NCBI RefSeq assembly: GCF_900636535.1
Contig: NZ_LR134289.1
Span: 3,296,001 to 3,360,000, forward strand
DNA: 64,000 nt
Direction of reading: 5' to 3'
Source of the DNA: Chryseobacterium gleum
GTDB taxonomy: Bacteria > Bacteroidota > Bacteroidia > Flavobacteriales > Weeksellaceae
The position numbers and the translations under genes are program-made. Under the pieces are notes generated by a model. The model was not told where the DNA came from and searched no databases. It worked only from the letters and a program-made list of their open reading frames with translations. This document shows, one piece after another, positions 43,800 through 52,759 of the stretch; the stretch's first letter is position 1; each line of letters opens with the position of its first letter.

Positions 43800-44417
43800 T
43801 TGAAGAAGCCAAGCTTTGAAAATATTGCCAATCTTTTCCTGAAGAATTTTTTTCAGGGATTAGTAATTATTGGTCCTATCGGGCTTACCATTTTTGTCAT
43901 CTGGTATATTGTAAGTGCCATTGACAATCTTATTCCTTCACTTGCCAAGCAGGTGCCGGGGCTTGTTTTCGTATCTATTATACTGTTTACTGCTATTCTG
44001 GGATATTTAGGAAATAAATTTGTGGTCGGGAGATTCTTTTTCGACACAATGGACAGCCTGCTTGAGAAAACTCCCGGAGTAAAACACATTTATACTCCTA
44101 CAAAAGACGTCATGTCTTCATTTGTAGGGGACAAGAAAAAATTCAACGATCCTGTATGGGTAAAAACCAATGAAAATCCCGAAATCTGGAGAATCGGTTT
44201 CTTGACCCAAAAAGAAATGTCGGACGTTGACAAGCATAATTACGTTGCGGTATATCTTCCCCACTCGTACGCCATCTCGGGCTGGGTAATTGTTACTGAA
44301 GAAAAAAACATCAAACCTGTAGTGGGAATGACAGCAGCTTCTGCCATGAAGTTTGCAGTAAGCGGCGGTGTAGCCGGATTCCATTCTGATGAAAATATAT
44401 TTAAGGCTCCGGAATAG
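43800..44417 (+). CDS. DUF502 family membrane protein (TTG start)
   Basis: 205 aa. No ATG fits the conserved N-terminus, so the TTG at 43800 (L/M-K-K-P-S-F-E) is taken as start. Two membrane helices (about 20-45 and 55-75) are followed by a soluble domain with MTAASAMKFAVSGG near the end. It matches DUF502, a widespread family of unknown function. Confidence 0.85.
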   Translation: MKKPSFENIANLFLKNFFQGLVIIGPIGLTIFVIWYIVSAIDNLIPSLAKQVPGLVFVSIILFTAILGYLGNKFVVGRFFFDTMDSLLEKTPGVKHIYTPTKDVMSSFVGDKKKFNDPVWVKTNENPEIWRIGFLTQKEMSDVDKHNYVAVYLPHSYAISGWVIVTEEKNIKPVVGMTAASAMKFAVSGGVAGFHSDENIFKAPE

Positions 44418-44507
44418 TCACTTTCCCGCCTTATATATACTTTGATGAAATTTGAAAATTATTTTCAAGCACATTTTCTTTACAAACAATTTAAAACATA
44501 TTAACTC

Positions 44508-45884
44508 ATGAATTTACCGTACGCGGAACCTTTCCGCATCAAAATGGTGGAAGAAATCTACCAGTCTACCAGAGAAGAAAGAGAGCAGTGGCTTAAAGAA
44601 GCTAATTATAACCTTTTCAATTTAAGATCTTCTCAGGTTTATATTGACCTGCTTACTGATTCCGGAACCGGAGCAATGTCCGATAAACAATGGGCTGCTT
44701 TAATGACAGGAGATGAAAGCTACGCAGGCTCACGTTCATTCGAACAATTACAGAAAACCGTTGAAAGAATTACAGGATTCAAATATTTATTACCAACCCA
44801 CCAGGGAAGAGCCGCTGAAAACGTGCTTTTTTCCGTATTGGTAAAAGAAGGTGATGTAGTTCCGGGAAACTCACACTTTGACACTACAAAAGGTCATATC
44901 GAGTTCAGAAAGGCACATGCAATAGATTGTACGATTGATGAAGCTTTTGACATCAATGACCTTCATCCTTTCAAAGGGAATATCAACCTTGAAAAACTGG
45001 AAGAAGTTTATAAAAGTCATCCTAAAGAAAGTATTCCTTTCTGTCTGATTACCATTACCTGTAACTCATCAGGAGGACAGCCTGTTTCTCTGGAAAATAT
45101 GAAAGCTGTGAAAGCCCTTTCTGATCAATATGGAATTCCTGTATTCTTTGATTCAGCGAGATTTGCAGAGAACGCCTATTTCATCAAAAAAAGAGAGGCA
45201 GGACAGGAAAACAGAAGCATTAAAGACATCTGTAAGGAAATTTTCTCTTACGGAGACGGAATGACAATGAGTTCCAAAAAAGACGGGCTGGTAAACATTG
45301 GTGGATTCATCGCTTTGAATAATGAAGAAGTGTTCAGAAAGGCATCCAACTTTACCATTATCTACGAAGGCTTTATTACTTATGGTGGAATGGCCGGAAG
45401 AGATATGGCAGCACTGGCTGTAGGTCTGGACGAAGCGACTGAGTTTGCTTATCTTGAAAGCAGAATCTCCCAGGTTGAATATCTTGGGAATAAACTGATC
45501 GAATATGGAATTCCTGTTCAGAAACCAATCGGGGGACACGCCGTATTTATTGATTCTTTAAATTTCCTTCCGAATGTTTCCCGTGAAGAATATCCAGCGC
45601 AGACACTTGGTCTTGAAATTTATAAAGAAGCAGGAATCAGAACTGTAGAAATCGGGACTTTATTAGCAGACAGAGATCCTGCAACAAGGGAAAACCGTTA
45701 CCCGAAATTAGAACTGGTACGTCTCGCAATTCCAAGAAGAACTTACACCAATAATCATATGGATTATATTGCTGCTGCTATAAAGAACGTTTATGAAAGA
45801 CGTGAAGAGATTGCAAAAGGGTATAAGATCACCTGGGAACCCGAAATCTTAAGACATTTTACTGTTCAGCTTGAAAAAGCCTAA
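44508..45884 (+). CDS. tnaA: Tryptophanase (tryptophan indole-lyase)
   Basis: 458 aa PLP enzyme that splits L-tryptophan to indole, pyruvate and ammonia. PTHQGRAAEN, FDTTKGH and DSARFAENAYF are visible, with the PLP lysine in SSKKDG (257/258). The segment RTVEIGTLLADRDP matches tryptophanase (AVEIGS in E. coli) rather than tyrosine phenol-lyase (SMERG). I see no tnaC-like leader or Trp permease gene. A strong terminator follows. Confidence 0.93.
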   Translation: MNLPYAEPFRIKMVEEIYQSTREEREQWLKEANYNLFNLRSSQVYIDLLTDSGTGAMSDKQWAALMTGDESYAGSRSFEQLQKTVERITGFKYLLPTHQGRAAENVLFSVLVKEGDVVPGNSHFDTTKGHIEFRKAHAIDCTIDEAFDINDLHPFKGNINLEKLEEVYKSHPKESIPFCLITITCNSSGGQPVSLENMKAVKALSDQYGIPVFFDSARFAENAYFIKKREAGQENRSIKDICKEIFSYGDGMTMSSKKDGLVNIGGFIALNNEEVFRKASNFTIIYEGFITYGGMAGRDMAALAVGLDEATEFAYLESRISQVEYLGNKLIEYGIPVQKPIGGHAVFIDSLNFLPNVSREEYPAQTLGLEIYKEAGIRTVEIGTLLADRDPATRENRYPKLELVRLAIPRRTYTNNHMDYIAAAIKNVYERREEIAKGYKITWEPEILRHFTVQLEKA

Positions 45885-45889
45885 TCATA

Positions 45890-45915
45890 AAACCGGAATT
45901 TTTCCGGTTTTTTGT
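45890..45915 (+). terminator. Terminator after tnaA
   Basis: Arms AAAACCGGA and TCCGGTTTT, then TTGTTTTT. Confidence 0.85.
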
Positions 45916-46080
45916 TTTTATGGAAATAATTCACCTTTTAACAGCCTCATAACCATTCAAATATCGGAAATAAATACAGTTAAAAAATAGATATAAATCA
46001 ATCATATGTTTTTATAACTCATCATCATAACCTCTTTTTCAATTTATTTTTAAAGAAAACGAAAGCGAATTGATTCATTT

Positions 46081-46113
46081 TTTGAAATAGTGACTGTTTT
46101 TAAGTTAATTTTG
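46081..46113 (+). promoter_or_regulatory. Promoter of the monooxygenase-aminotransferase operon
   Basis: TTTG (46081-46084), 21 nt, TAATTTTG (46106-46113), 64 nt before the first gene. Confidence 0.6.
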
Positions 46114-46177
46114 TATTGTCTAATAACACAGATTAACAATACTTAAAAAACAAACCTGAAAAAATCCGTTATTCCGA

Positions 46178-47254
46178 ATGAAGAAAATTGCTGTCGTGGG
46201 CGCTGGCATCTCTGGCCTAACCATGGCAAATTACTTAGAAAAACACAAGATTGACTATCATATTTATGAAAGAAGAGAAAAGGAAGATCTGTCAGGCCAT
46301 GGCTTTCTCATTCCCAAGGAAGGGATGGACTATCTTTATGAGATAATTGATCCTGAAACCCTCCTCAAACACGGAAATTTTCTGAAAAAATACATCCAGT
46401 ATTCTCATACAGGAAAGATTCTGACAGAAAAGAAACTGGACCATGTTTTTGCCATTTCAAGACACTCTTTAATAAATCTCCTGGCACAAAGCATTTCTCC
46501 CGAAAAGATTACCTATGAAGAGACTGTAATCCCTGATAATCAACAGACCGGAAGACTAAAGCTTTCTGACGGAACCGATATTGATGCTGATATTACGGTC
46601 ATTTCTGATGGTTCTAAAAGCCGTATCAGAAGGGATCTTTTTAAAGATGAAAAAATGAGCGTGGTAAGAGAAAGTGAAGTGGTCAATATCATACAAGACA
46701 AAGAAATCGCAGATTCCATTGAGAATGACTTCATAAAATTTCATCACGAGGAAGGCGGACTGACTTTTGGAATCCTCAGGCTTTCGGAAGACACTATTCT
46801 GTGGTATTCACAGTTTGATAACAAAAAATACATGATCAACGAATGTTCGCCAGAGAACCTGAAGAAATATATGCTTGAAGTATTTGAAGACTGGCACCCT
46901 TTGATTCCTTCCATTATACAGAAATCAGACTATAAAAACGTGCATTTATGGTGTGTTTATGAATTGGAAAAATTACATCCGTTTTATAAAGACAATATTG
47001 TATTCATCGGGGATGCAGCACATCCCTTAATTCCTTTTACCAGTCAGGGGGTTACTTCCGCATTAAAAGACTCTTTCACTCTCACTAAATATTTAGTCGA
47101 AGAAAAAAACACCGAAGAAGCTTTTAAAAAGTATGAAGCAGAAAGAAAACCCGAAATTGAAACTCACATCAGTAACGGAAGAACCTTGTTAGAACAGTTC
47201 CTGCTTCCTCTTCACCAACAATCAAAAAATATTTTACCCATATCTTATAAATAA
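46178..47254 (+). CDS. FAD-dependent monooxygenase (group A flavoprotein)
   Basis: 358 aa. The N-terminal FAD motif is GAGISGLTMANYL (8-20) and the second is GDAAHPLIPFTSQG (about 276-289), the pattern of p-hydroxybenzoate-hydroxylase-type enzymes that hydroxylate aromatic or polyketide substrates with NAD(P)H and O2. The substrate cannot be read from sequence; TetX and kynurenine monooxygenase share the fold. It precedes an aminotransferase gene by 2 nt, suggesting joint action on one amino-acid-derived molecule. Confidence 0.88.
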   Translation: MKKIAVVGAGISGLTMANYLEKHKIDYHIYERREKEDLSGHGFLIPKEGMDYLYEIIDPETLLKHGNFLKKYIQYSHTGKILTEKKLDHVFAISRHSLINLLAQSISPEKITYEETVIPDNQQTGRLKLSDGTDIDADITVISDGSKSRIRRDLFKDEKMSVVRESEVVNIIQDKEIADSIENDFIKFHHEEGGLTFGILRLSEDTILWYSQFDNKKYMINECSPENLKKYMLEVFEDWHPLIPSIIQKSDYKNVHLWCVYELEKLHPFYKDNIVFIGDAAHPLIPFTSQGVTSALKDSFTLTKYLVEEKNTEEAFKKYEAERKPEIETHISNGRTLLEQFLLPLHQQSKNILPISYK

Positions 47255-47256
47255 AT

Positions 47257-48414
47257 ATGTTTACCAATAACGATATCAATTTTGAAGCCCTGAAAAGAAA
47301 AGCCTACAACGGAAGATGGGCTACCGTGGAAGATGGTATTATTCCTCTTACAGCTGCTGATCCGGACTTCAGAACAGCGCCTGAAATAGAACAGGGAATT
47401 ATTGAATATCTTAAAGATGGCTATTTAAGCTACGGACCATTTTCCGGACTGCCGGAATTCAGAAAAAGCGTAGCCGATCATTTCAATCAGGAAAAACACG
47501 GAAGTTTTACTCCTGAAAATATTCTGGCAGTTAACAGTGCTGCTCAGGGAATGTTTCTTATTGCATCTTATGTTCTTAAACCCGGCGATGAAGCCATTAT
47601 TCTAGATCCGGTAGATTTTCTTTTCAAAAAATCAGTGGAAACTGCTGGCGGAAAGATCACGCTTTGCCCTGTGGATACAACATCCGGTGAAATTGATTTT
47701 GAAAAACTGGTTTCTCTAATCAGCCCTAAAACCAGGCTGATCAGTATATGCAATCCTCACAATCCACTCGGAAAGGTTTATTCTAAAGAAATCCTGATAA
47801 AAATAGCTGAGGTTGCTTCCGCTCATGATCTTTGGGTGATGAGTGATGAAATCTGGAGTGATATCATTTATGACAATAAAGATTTTTATACATACTCTTC
47901 CGTTTCAGAAAAAGCGAAGAAAAAAAGTTTTACGGTATATGGATTTTCAAAATCGTTTGGAATTGCCGGCTTGAGAATTGGAGCTATATTATGTAATGAC
48001 CAGGACGTTCTTGAAGATTTTACCGAAAAATCAAATTTCAATTCGACAATAGAAGGAGTTTCTACCTTATCACAAATTGCAGCAAGTGTAGCCCTTGAGA
48101 AAGCAAAACCCTGGTACAGAGAATTTTTAGCACATTTACAAAGCAACAGAGATCTTGCATTTAGCTTATTAAGCCAATCCGAAATTGTAACGCCTAATTT
48201 GCCTGAAGCTACCTTTGTCCTGTTTCCAAAGATCAAAAACGGAATGACCAGCGATGCTTTTGCACAGCATGTTCTGCAGCAGGGAAAAGTTGCAATAGTA
48301 CCCGGTTCGGAAAGATGGTTTGGAAAAGGAGCGGAAGGACATGTCAGGATTTGCTTCTCCACTTCAAGAGAAATTTTAGAAGAAGGAATTAACAGAATGA
48401 TTACAAGCTTTTAA
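47257..48414 (+). CDS. PLP-dependent aminotransferase, class I/II
   Basis: 385 aa fold-type I enzyme. CNPHNPLGKVYSKE, MSDEIWSDII and the PLP-lysine segment YGFSKSFGIAGLRIG are visible, plus an HVRICFS arginine near the end for carboxylate binding. It resembles aspartate/aromatic aminotransferases and the MalY/PatB type; the substrate is not certain. The 2-nt gap to the monooxygenase makes a two-gene operon, with a TonB receptor gene 160 nt downstream. Confidence 0.88.
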   Translation: MFTNNDINFEALKRKAYNGRWATVEDGIIPLTAADPDFRTAPEIEQGIIEYLKDGYLSYGPFSGLPEFRKSVADHFNQEKHGSFTPENILAVNSAAQGMFLIASYVLKPGDEAIILDPVDFLFKKSVETAGGKITLCPVDTTSGEIDFEKLVSLISPKTRLISICNPHNPLGKVYSKEILIKIAEVASAHDLWVMSDEIWSDIIYDNKDFYTYSSVSEKAKKKSFTVYGFSKSFGIAGLRIGAILCNDQDVLEDFTEKSNFNSTIEGVSTLSQIAASVALEKAKPWYREFLAHLQSNRDLAFSLLSQSEIVTPNLPEATFVLFPKIKNGMTSDAFAQHVLQQGKVAIVPGSERWFGKGAEGHVRICFSTSREILEEGINRMITSF

Positions 48415-48576
48415 TGTTAAAATTTTTCATTAAAATCGAATATTAAGTTATTATTTTACCGAAATTAACACAAATCAATATTAAATTAAGACTTTCATAC
48501 TAAATATTAAATTTCGATATTGATTTAAAAATAAATATTGATAATTTTGATTGAATCATCACTCAAAATTATCAAT

Positions 48577-51021
48577 ATGAAAATAAAATACATCAGCATT
48601 ATTTTCCTTGGAGCTTCTACCCTTTCCTATGCCCAGCAAATAAAGGATACTTTAAAAGAATCAAAGATAGACGAAGTAGCCATTACCGGAAGCCGGAATA
48701 AAAAAAGAACCGTTGTTAATACTCCTGTCCCTATTGATATCATCGATATTAAACAGGTAAGCCAGTCAACCGGCCAGGTGGAAGTCAACCAGCTCTTACA
48801 GTTTTCTGCTCCCTCTTTCAATTCCAACAAACAATCAGGATCCGACGGTGCTGATGCAGTAGATCCCGCCACTTTAAGAGGTCTTGGCCCTGATCAGACG
48901 TTGCTTCTTTTGAATGGGAAAAGATACCATCAATCTTCACTGATCAATCTTTTCGGAACCAAAGGAAGAGGAAATACCGGATATGACATGAATACCATTC
49001 CTATTGGCGCCATCAAAAGAGTGGAAGTTCTTCGTGACGGAGCCTCTGCCCAATACGGATCGGATGCTATTGCAGGGGTAATTAACGTGATCCTTAATGA
49101 TCGTGACAAAGGTTTTGAAGGCAATGCATTCTATGGAATGAATCTTTTCAAAAGCCCCGGAAATAATGATGTTGTTTCCGATCACAAAGTGGATGGGACT
49201 ACTTTTGATTTCAGCGGGAATTTCGGAACTAAAATAGGATCAAAAGGCGGCTTTGGAAATTTTACAGCAGAATTTATCAACAAAGATTATGCGATACGTA
49301 ATGCCAATCCCGATATCTACAATAAACCATCTCTGGCACCAAGACAGCGCTTCGGAGATGCCAAGGCTCAAAATATTTATTTTTTCGGCAATGTTGAACT
49401 TCCTCTATCAGATGGATTAAAATTTTATTCCCGTCAGGGTTTTTCACACAGAAACACCAAAGCCTATGCGTGGACCAGGACAGCGGATGCAGATGGAAAT
49501 ATCCCTGAAATATATCCTTCAGGCTTTAATCCGATTGAAAATACCAGCATTTCAGATTTTACTTTTGACAATGGTTTAAAATTTAAGGTCTTAGACTGGG
49601 ATGTGGATTTTTACAATGCTTTTGGCAATAACAGGTTTACCTATCAGATTGACAATACCATCAATGCTACTTTGGGAGTGAAATCACCGACAAGCTTTAA
49701 TGCCGGAGGGCATTCATTGCTGCAGAATACGACTGGCTTTAATGCTGTGAAACAATTTAAAGTACTGGAAGGACTGAATATTGCTTTCGGATCAGAATTC
49801 AGGTATGAAAAATTTAATATTATCAAAGGTGAAGAAGCCTCCTATGCAATGTATGATATCAATGGAAATGTGGTTACAAAAGATACTCCACAAAATTTAT
49901 GGGTATCAGTACCTGGTTCTGATCCTACACGTTACCGTCCTGGGGGATCACAAGGGTTTCCCGGCTATTCTATTGATTTAGGCAAAAGCAGAAATAATTT
50001 TGCAGCATATATAGATACGGAATTAGATGTTACAAAAAACTGGATGATAAGTGTTGCAGGAAGATTTGAAAATTATAATGATTTTGGAAGTACTTTGAAT
50101 GGAAAATTTGCGACAAGATACGCGATCACTCCGCAGTTTGCTTTCCGTGGTTCCGTTTCTACCGGATTCAGAGCGCCTTCTCTGGCGCAGAAGTATTACA
50201 GCCAGCAGTTCACCAACTTCCAGGGCGGTAAACTGGTCACTATTCAGCTCGCTTCTAATGACAGCAAGCTGGCAAGCAGCCTTGGAATTCCCCAATTGAA
50301 ACAGGAAACTTCTGTAAATGGAAGTGCCGGATTTACTTTCAATACAGGAAAATTTACAGCAACAATAGATGGTTATTATATTCAAGTGAAAGACAGAATC
50401 GTCCTTACCGGATATTTTGCACAAGAAGACTTACCGGCAGAAGTTCAGGCGGAGAATCCATTTATTGACCAGGTGCAGTTCTTTTCCAATGCAATTGATA
50501 CCCGTACGAAAGGGGTTGACCTTATTTTAAGCTATAGCGAAAATATAGGTTCCGGAAAACTCACTGCCACTTTAGCCGGAAACTATAACGACATGGAAAT
50601 TACCAAGGTAAATACATCCGAACAGCTGGCAGGGAAAGAAGATATTTATCTGAGCGAAAGAGAAAAGGCATTTATTCTGGCTTCAGCGCCAAAAACCAAA
50701 GTTAATTTAAATCTTAACTATAAAATCAACAAATTCAATGTAAATCTGCAGATGGTAAGGTTTGATAAAGTAACCTTAATTGGGTATGACGGCGCAAAGC
50801 AGGTATATAATCCAAAGGTAACAACGGATCTGTCTTTTGGCTGTGAATTTTCTAAAAATCTGAATCTGACGTTGGGAAGTAAAAACCTATTCAACCGTTA
50901 CCCTACTTTACAGACAACCCAAGTAACTAGCGGAAATACAGAATCCGGAGGTATTTTTGATCCTGTACAGATGGGATTTGCAGGAAGGCAGGTTTTTGCC
51001 AGACTTAACTTTAAGTTCTAA
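48577..51021 (+). CDS. TonB-dependent outer membrane receptor
   Basis: 814 aa from the ATG at 48577 (MKIKYISIIFLG), which begins the signal peptide ending SYAQ; an upstream ATT-phase extension is not supported. The plug domain (about 30-165) has ITGSR and RGLGPDQTLLLLNGKRY and VEVLRDGASAQYGSDAIAGVIN. A 22-strand-like barrel ends in F-K-F. No SusD partner follows, so import of a siderophore, vitamin or small product is more likely than glycans. It may take up a product related to the upstream operon. Confidence 0.92.
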   Translation: MKIKYISIIFLGASTLSYAQQIKDTLKESKIDEVAITGSRNKKRTVVNTPVPIDIIDIKQVSQSTGQVEVNQLLQFSAPSFNSNKQSGSDGADAVDPATLRGLGPDQTLLLLNGKRYHQSSLINLFGTKGRGNTGYDMNTIPIGAIKRVEVLRDGASAQYGSDAIAGVINVILNDRDKGFEGNAFYGMNLFKSPGNNDVVSDHKVDGTTFDFSGNFGTKIGSKGGFGNFTAEFINKDYAIRNANPDIYNKPSLAPRQRFGDAKAQNIYFFGNVELPLSDGLKFYSRQGFSHRNTKAYAWTRTADADGNIPEIYPSGFNPIENTSISDFTFDNGLKFKVLDWDVDFYNAFGNNRFTYQIDNTINATLGVKSPTSFNAGGHSLLQNTTGFNAVKQFKVLEGLNIAFGSEFRYEKFNIIKGEEASYAMYDINGNVVTKDTPQNLWVSVPGSDPTRYRPGGSQGFPGYSIDLGKSRNNFAAYIDTELDVTKNWMISVAGRFENYNDFGSTLNGKFATRYAITPQFAFRGSVSTGFRAPSLAQKYYSQQFTNFQGGKLVTIQLASNDSKLASSLGIPQLKQETSVNGSAGFTFNTGKFTATIDGYYIQVKDRIVLTGYFAQEDLPAEVQAENPFIDQVQFFSNAIDTRTKGVDLILSYSENIGSGKLTATLAGNYNDMEITKVNTSEQLAGKEDIYLSEREKAFILASAPKTKVNLNLNYKINKFNVNLQMVRFDKVTLIGYDGAKQVYNPKVTTDLSFGCEFSKNLNLTLGSKNLFNRYPTLQTTQVTSGNTESGGIFDPVQMGFAGRQVFARLNFKF

Positions 51022-51030
51022 CAGAAAATA

Positions 51031-51058
51031 AAAACTCCTGAGAATCTTCAGGAGTTTT
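51031..51058. terminator. Bidirectional terminator
   Basis: Arms AAAACTCCTGA and TCAGGAGTTTT between convergent receptor and sugar dehydrogenase genes. Confidence 0.85.
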
Positions 51059-51062
51059 ATTT

Positions 51063-52280
51063 TTATTTTTTTGAAATTTTATAGAGCTTACCACTGTCTG
51101 TTACGGCATACAGGTTTCCGTCCAATCCATTCAATACATCCCGGAAACGCTCTTTCTGATCTGCCAGAAGACGTTCTTCTCCTACTACTTTATTATCTTT
51201 CATGACAATTCTGTCGATATGTTCTCCACTTAAACATCCGATGAAGAGGTTTCCTTTCCATTCATCAATATTTCCGGTGTAAAAAGTAACCCCACTTGGA
51301 GAGATCACCGGATCCCAATAATAAACCGGCTGTTCAGTTCCTTCTTTCTGTGTAATGCCCTGGCCTACCTTATCACCGGAATATTCAATTCCATACGTCA
51401 CATCTCCCCAACCGTAGTTTTTGCCCGGCTTAATGAGATTGATTTCATCTCCTCCTCTTGGTCCCATTTCGACATCCCATAAATTTCCAGCAGGATCAAT
51501 TGCCAACCCTTGCGGATTACGGACGCCATAAGCATAGATCTCTGGCTTATAGCCTTGTTTTCCGATAAAAGGATTTCCGGGAGCAGGCTTACCATCTTTT
51601 GTAATCTTCAAAATTTTTCCAAGATAATTATCGGTTTTCTGAGCATATGCCCTGGTTACTTTATCCGATCTTTCTCCTGTACTGACAAATAAATATCCGT
51701 CTTTATCAAAAGCCAGACGGCTTCCATAATGTTTATCTCCATCGTAGGAAGGTTCTGCACGGAAAATAACTTTTACTTCTGAAATATTTTTAAGATCTGC
51801 AGACAGCTTTCCTTTGGCTACAGAAGTTAAGTTTCCTTTTCCGAACGGTTCAGAAAAGCTGAAGTAAATTATATTATTGGTTTTAAAATCGGGATCAAGA
51901 GCCACATCCAGCATTCCTCCCTGTCCTTTAGAATCTACTTTTGGAAAGCCTTCTATTTTTGAAATTTGTTTTCCGTCTGTTGAAACAACATTCATATGTC
52001 CGTTCTTGTCAGTAATAAGAAACCTTCCGTCAGGCAAATTGATAATTCCCCAGGGTCTTCCCAAATCTTTATTCAATACCTCTACAATATATGCTGTTGT
52101 TGTCTTCACAGCCTTAATTCTTGTCTGTCCTTGAAATGCCGGCCTGTAGTCAGAATTAGGATTTTCCGTTTCTACACTGCCATCATTTCCGGTTTTCTGG
52201 GCATTTGCATGATTTTCCTTACATGAAGATAAAATAAGAAAAAGGCTTATTGCCGGGACATAAAATTGATTGATTTTCAT
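51063..52280 (-). CDS. PQQ-dependent sugar dehydrogenase-like lipoprotein
   Basis: 405 aa lipoprotein, lipobox LSSC (Cys20). The six-bladed propeller of the soluble glucose/sorbosone dehydrogenase family is shown by GRPWGIINLPDGRFLITDKNG, HYGSRLAFDKDGYLFVSTGE, YGVRNPQGLAIDPAGNLWDVEMGPRGGDEIN and NYGWGDV. Family members oxidise aldoses in the periplasm with PQQ. No PQQ synthesis genes are in the window, so the cofactor source is unknown. Confidence 0.9.
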   Translation of the reverse strand: MKINQFYVPAISLFLILSSCKENHANAQKTGNDGSVETENPNSDYRPAFQGQTRIKAVKTTTAYIVEVLNKDLGRPWGIINLPDGRFLITDKNGHMNVVSTDGKQISKIEGFPKVDSKGQGGMLDVALDPDFKTNNIIYFSFSEPFGKGNLTSVAKGKLSADLKNISEVKVIFRAEPSYDGDKHYGSRLAFDKDGYLFVSTGERSDKVTRAYAQKTDNYLGKILKITKDGKPAPGNPFIGKQGYKPEIYAYGVRNPQGLAIDPAGNLWDVEMGPRGGDEINLIKPGKNYGWGDVTYGIEYSGDKVGQGITQKEGTEQPVYYWDPVISPSGVTFYTGNIDEWKGNLFIGCLSGEHIDRIVMKDNKVVGEERLLADQKERFRDVLNGLDGNLYAVTDSGKLYKISKK

Positions 52281-52330
52281 AGCATTATGATTAGATGTAA
52301 AAAAATGAATGGAAAAATAATGCCATAAAG

Positions 52331-52366
52331 TTTGTAAATATTAATTTTTATTCTACATTTGTAGAA
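52331..52366 (+). promoter_or_regulatory. BlaI-type operator overlapping the promoter
   Basis: TTTG (52331-52334), 19 nt, TACATTTG (52354-52361) is a near-perfect promoter. The -7 box lies inside the palindrome TTCTACATTTGTAGAA (52351-52366), matching the TACAnnTGTA core of BlaI/MecI operators. A half site TTGTAGAA recurs at the gene's start (52379-52386). Confidence 0.8.
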
Positions 52367-52385
52367 CAAATTATAAAATTGTAGA

Positions 52386-52757
52386 ATGAAAGAGATTAAA
52401 CTGACAGATTCTGAAAAAATCCTTATGGAAATTCTTTGGGAAAAGAAAACCGTTTTCATGAAGGATATTCTGGAAGCCTCACCAGAACCCAAACCTGCAC
52501 CATCAACTATTGCTACATTACTTAAAAGAATGCAGAATAAAGAACTGGTTGGCTATAAACTGTATGGAAATTCCCGCGAATATTATCCAAAAGTAGAGAA
52601 AGGGGAATATTTCAAGGAAGAAATGACTTCCATGATTGACCGTTTTTTCAACAGCTCTGTAACACAGTTTGCCTCCTTTTTTACTTCCAATTCAAAACTT
52701 AGCCAGAAGGAACTGAAAGAGCTTCGTGATATTATTGACAAACAGATAAAAGAATAA
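52386..52757 (+). CDS. BlaI/MecI/CopY family transcriptional repressor
   Basis: 123 aa winged-helix repressor. ILMEILWEKK near the N-terminus and PSTIATLLKRMQNKELVGYK as recognition and wing region fit the BlaI family; the C-terminal helices (about 80-123) dimerise. It is encoded 2 nt before an M56 peptidase gene, as in blaI-blaR1 systems, where signal-driven proteolysis releases the repressor. An operator of the right type covers its own promoter. Confidence 0.93.
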   Translation: MKEIKLTDSEKILMEILWEKKTVFMKDILEASPEPKPAPSTIATLLKRMQNKELVGYKLYGNSREYYPKVEKGEYFKEEMTSMIDRFFNSSVTQFASFFTSNSKLSQKELKELRDIIDKQIKE

Positions 52758-52759
52758 AG

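Noticed and set aside
44508..45884. Tyrosine phenol-lyase instead of tryptophanase
   Set aside because: The RTVEIGTLL segment and DSARFAENAYF match tryptophanase; the lyase has SMERG at the specificity position.
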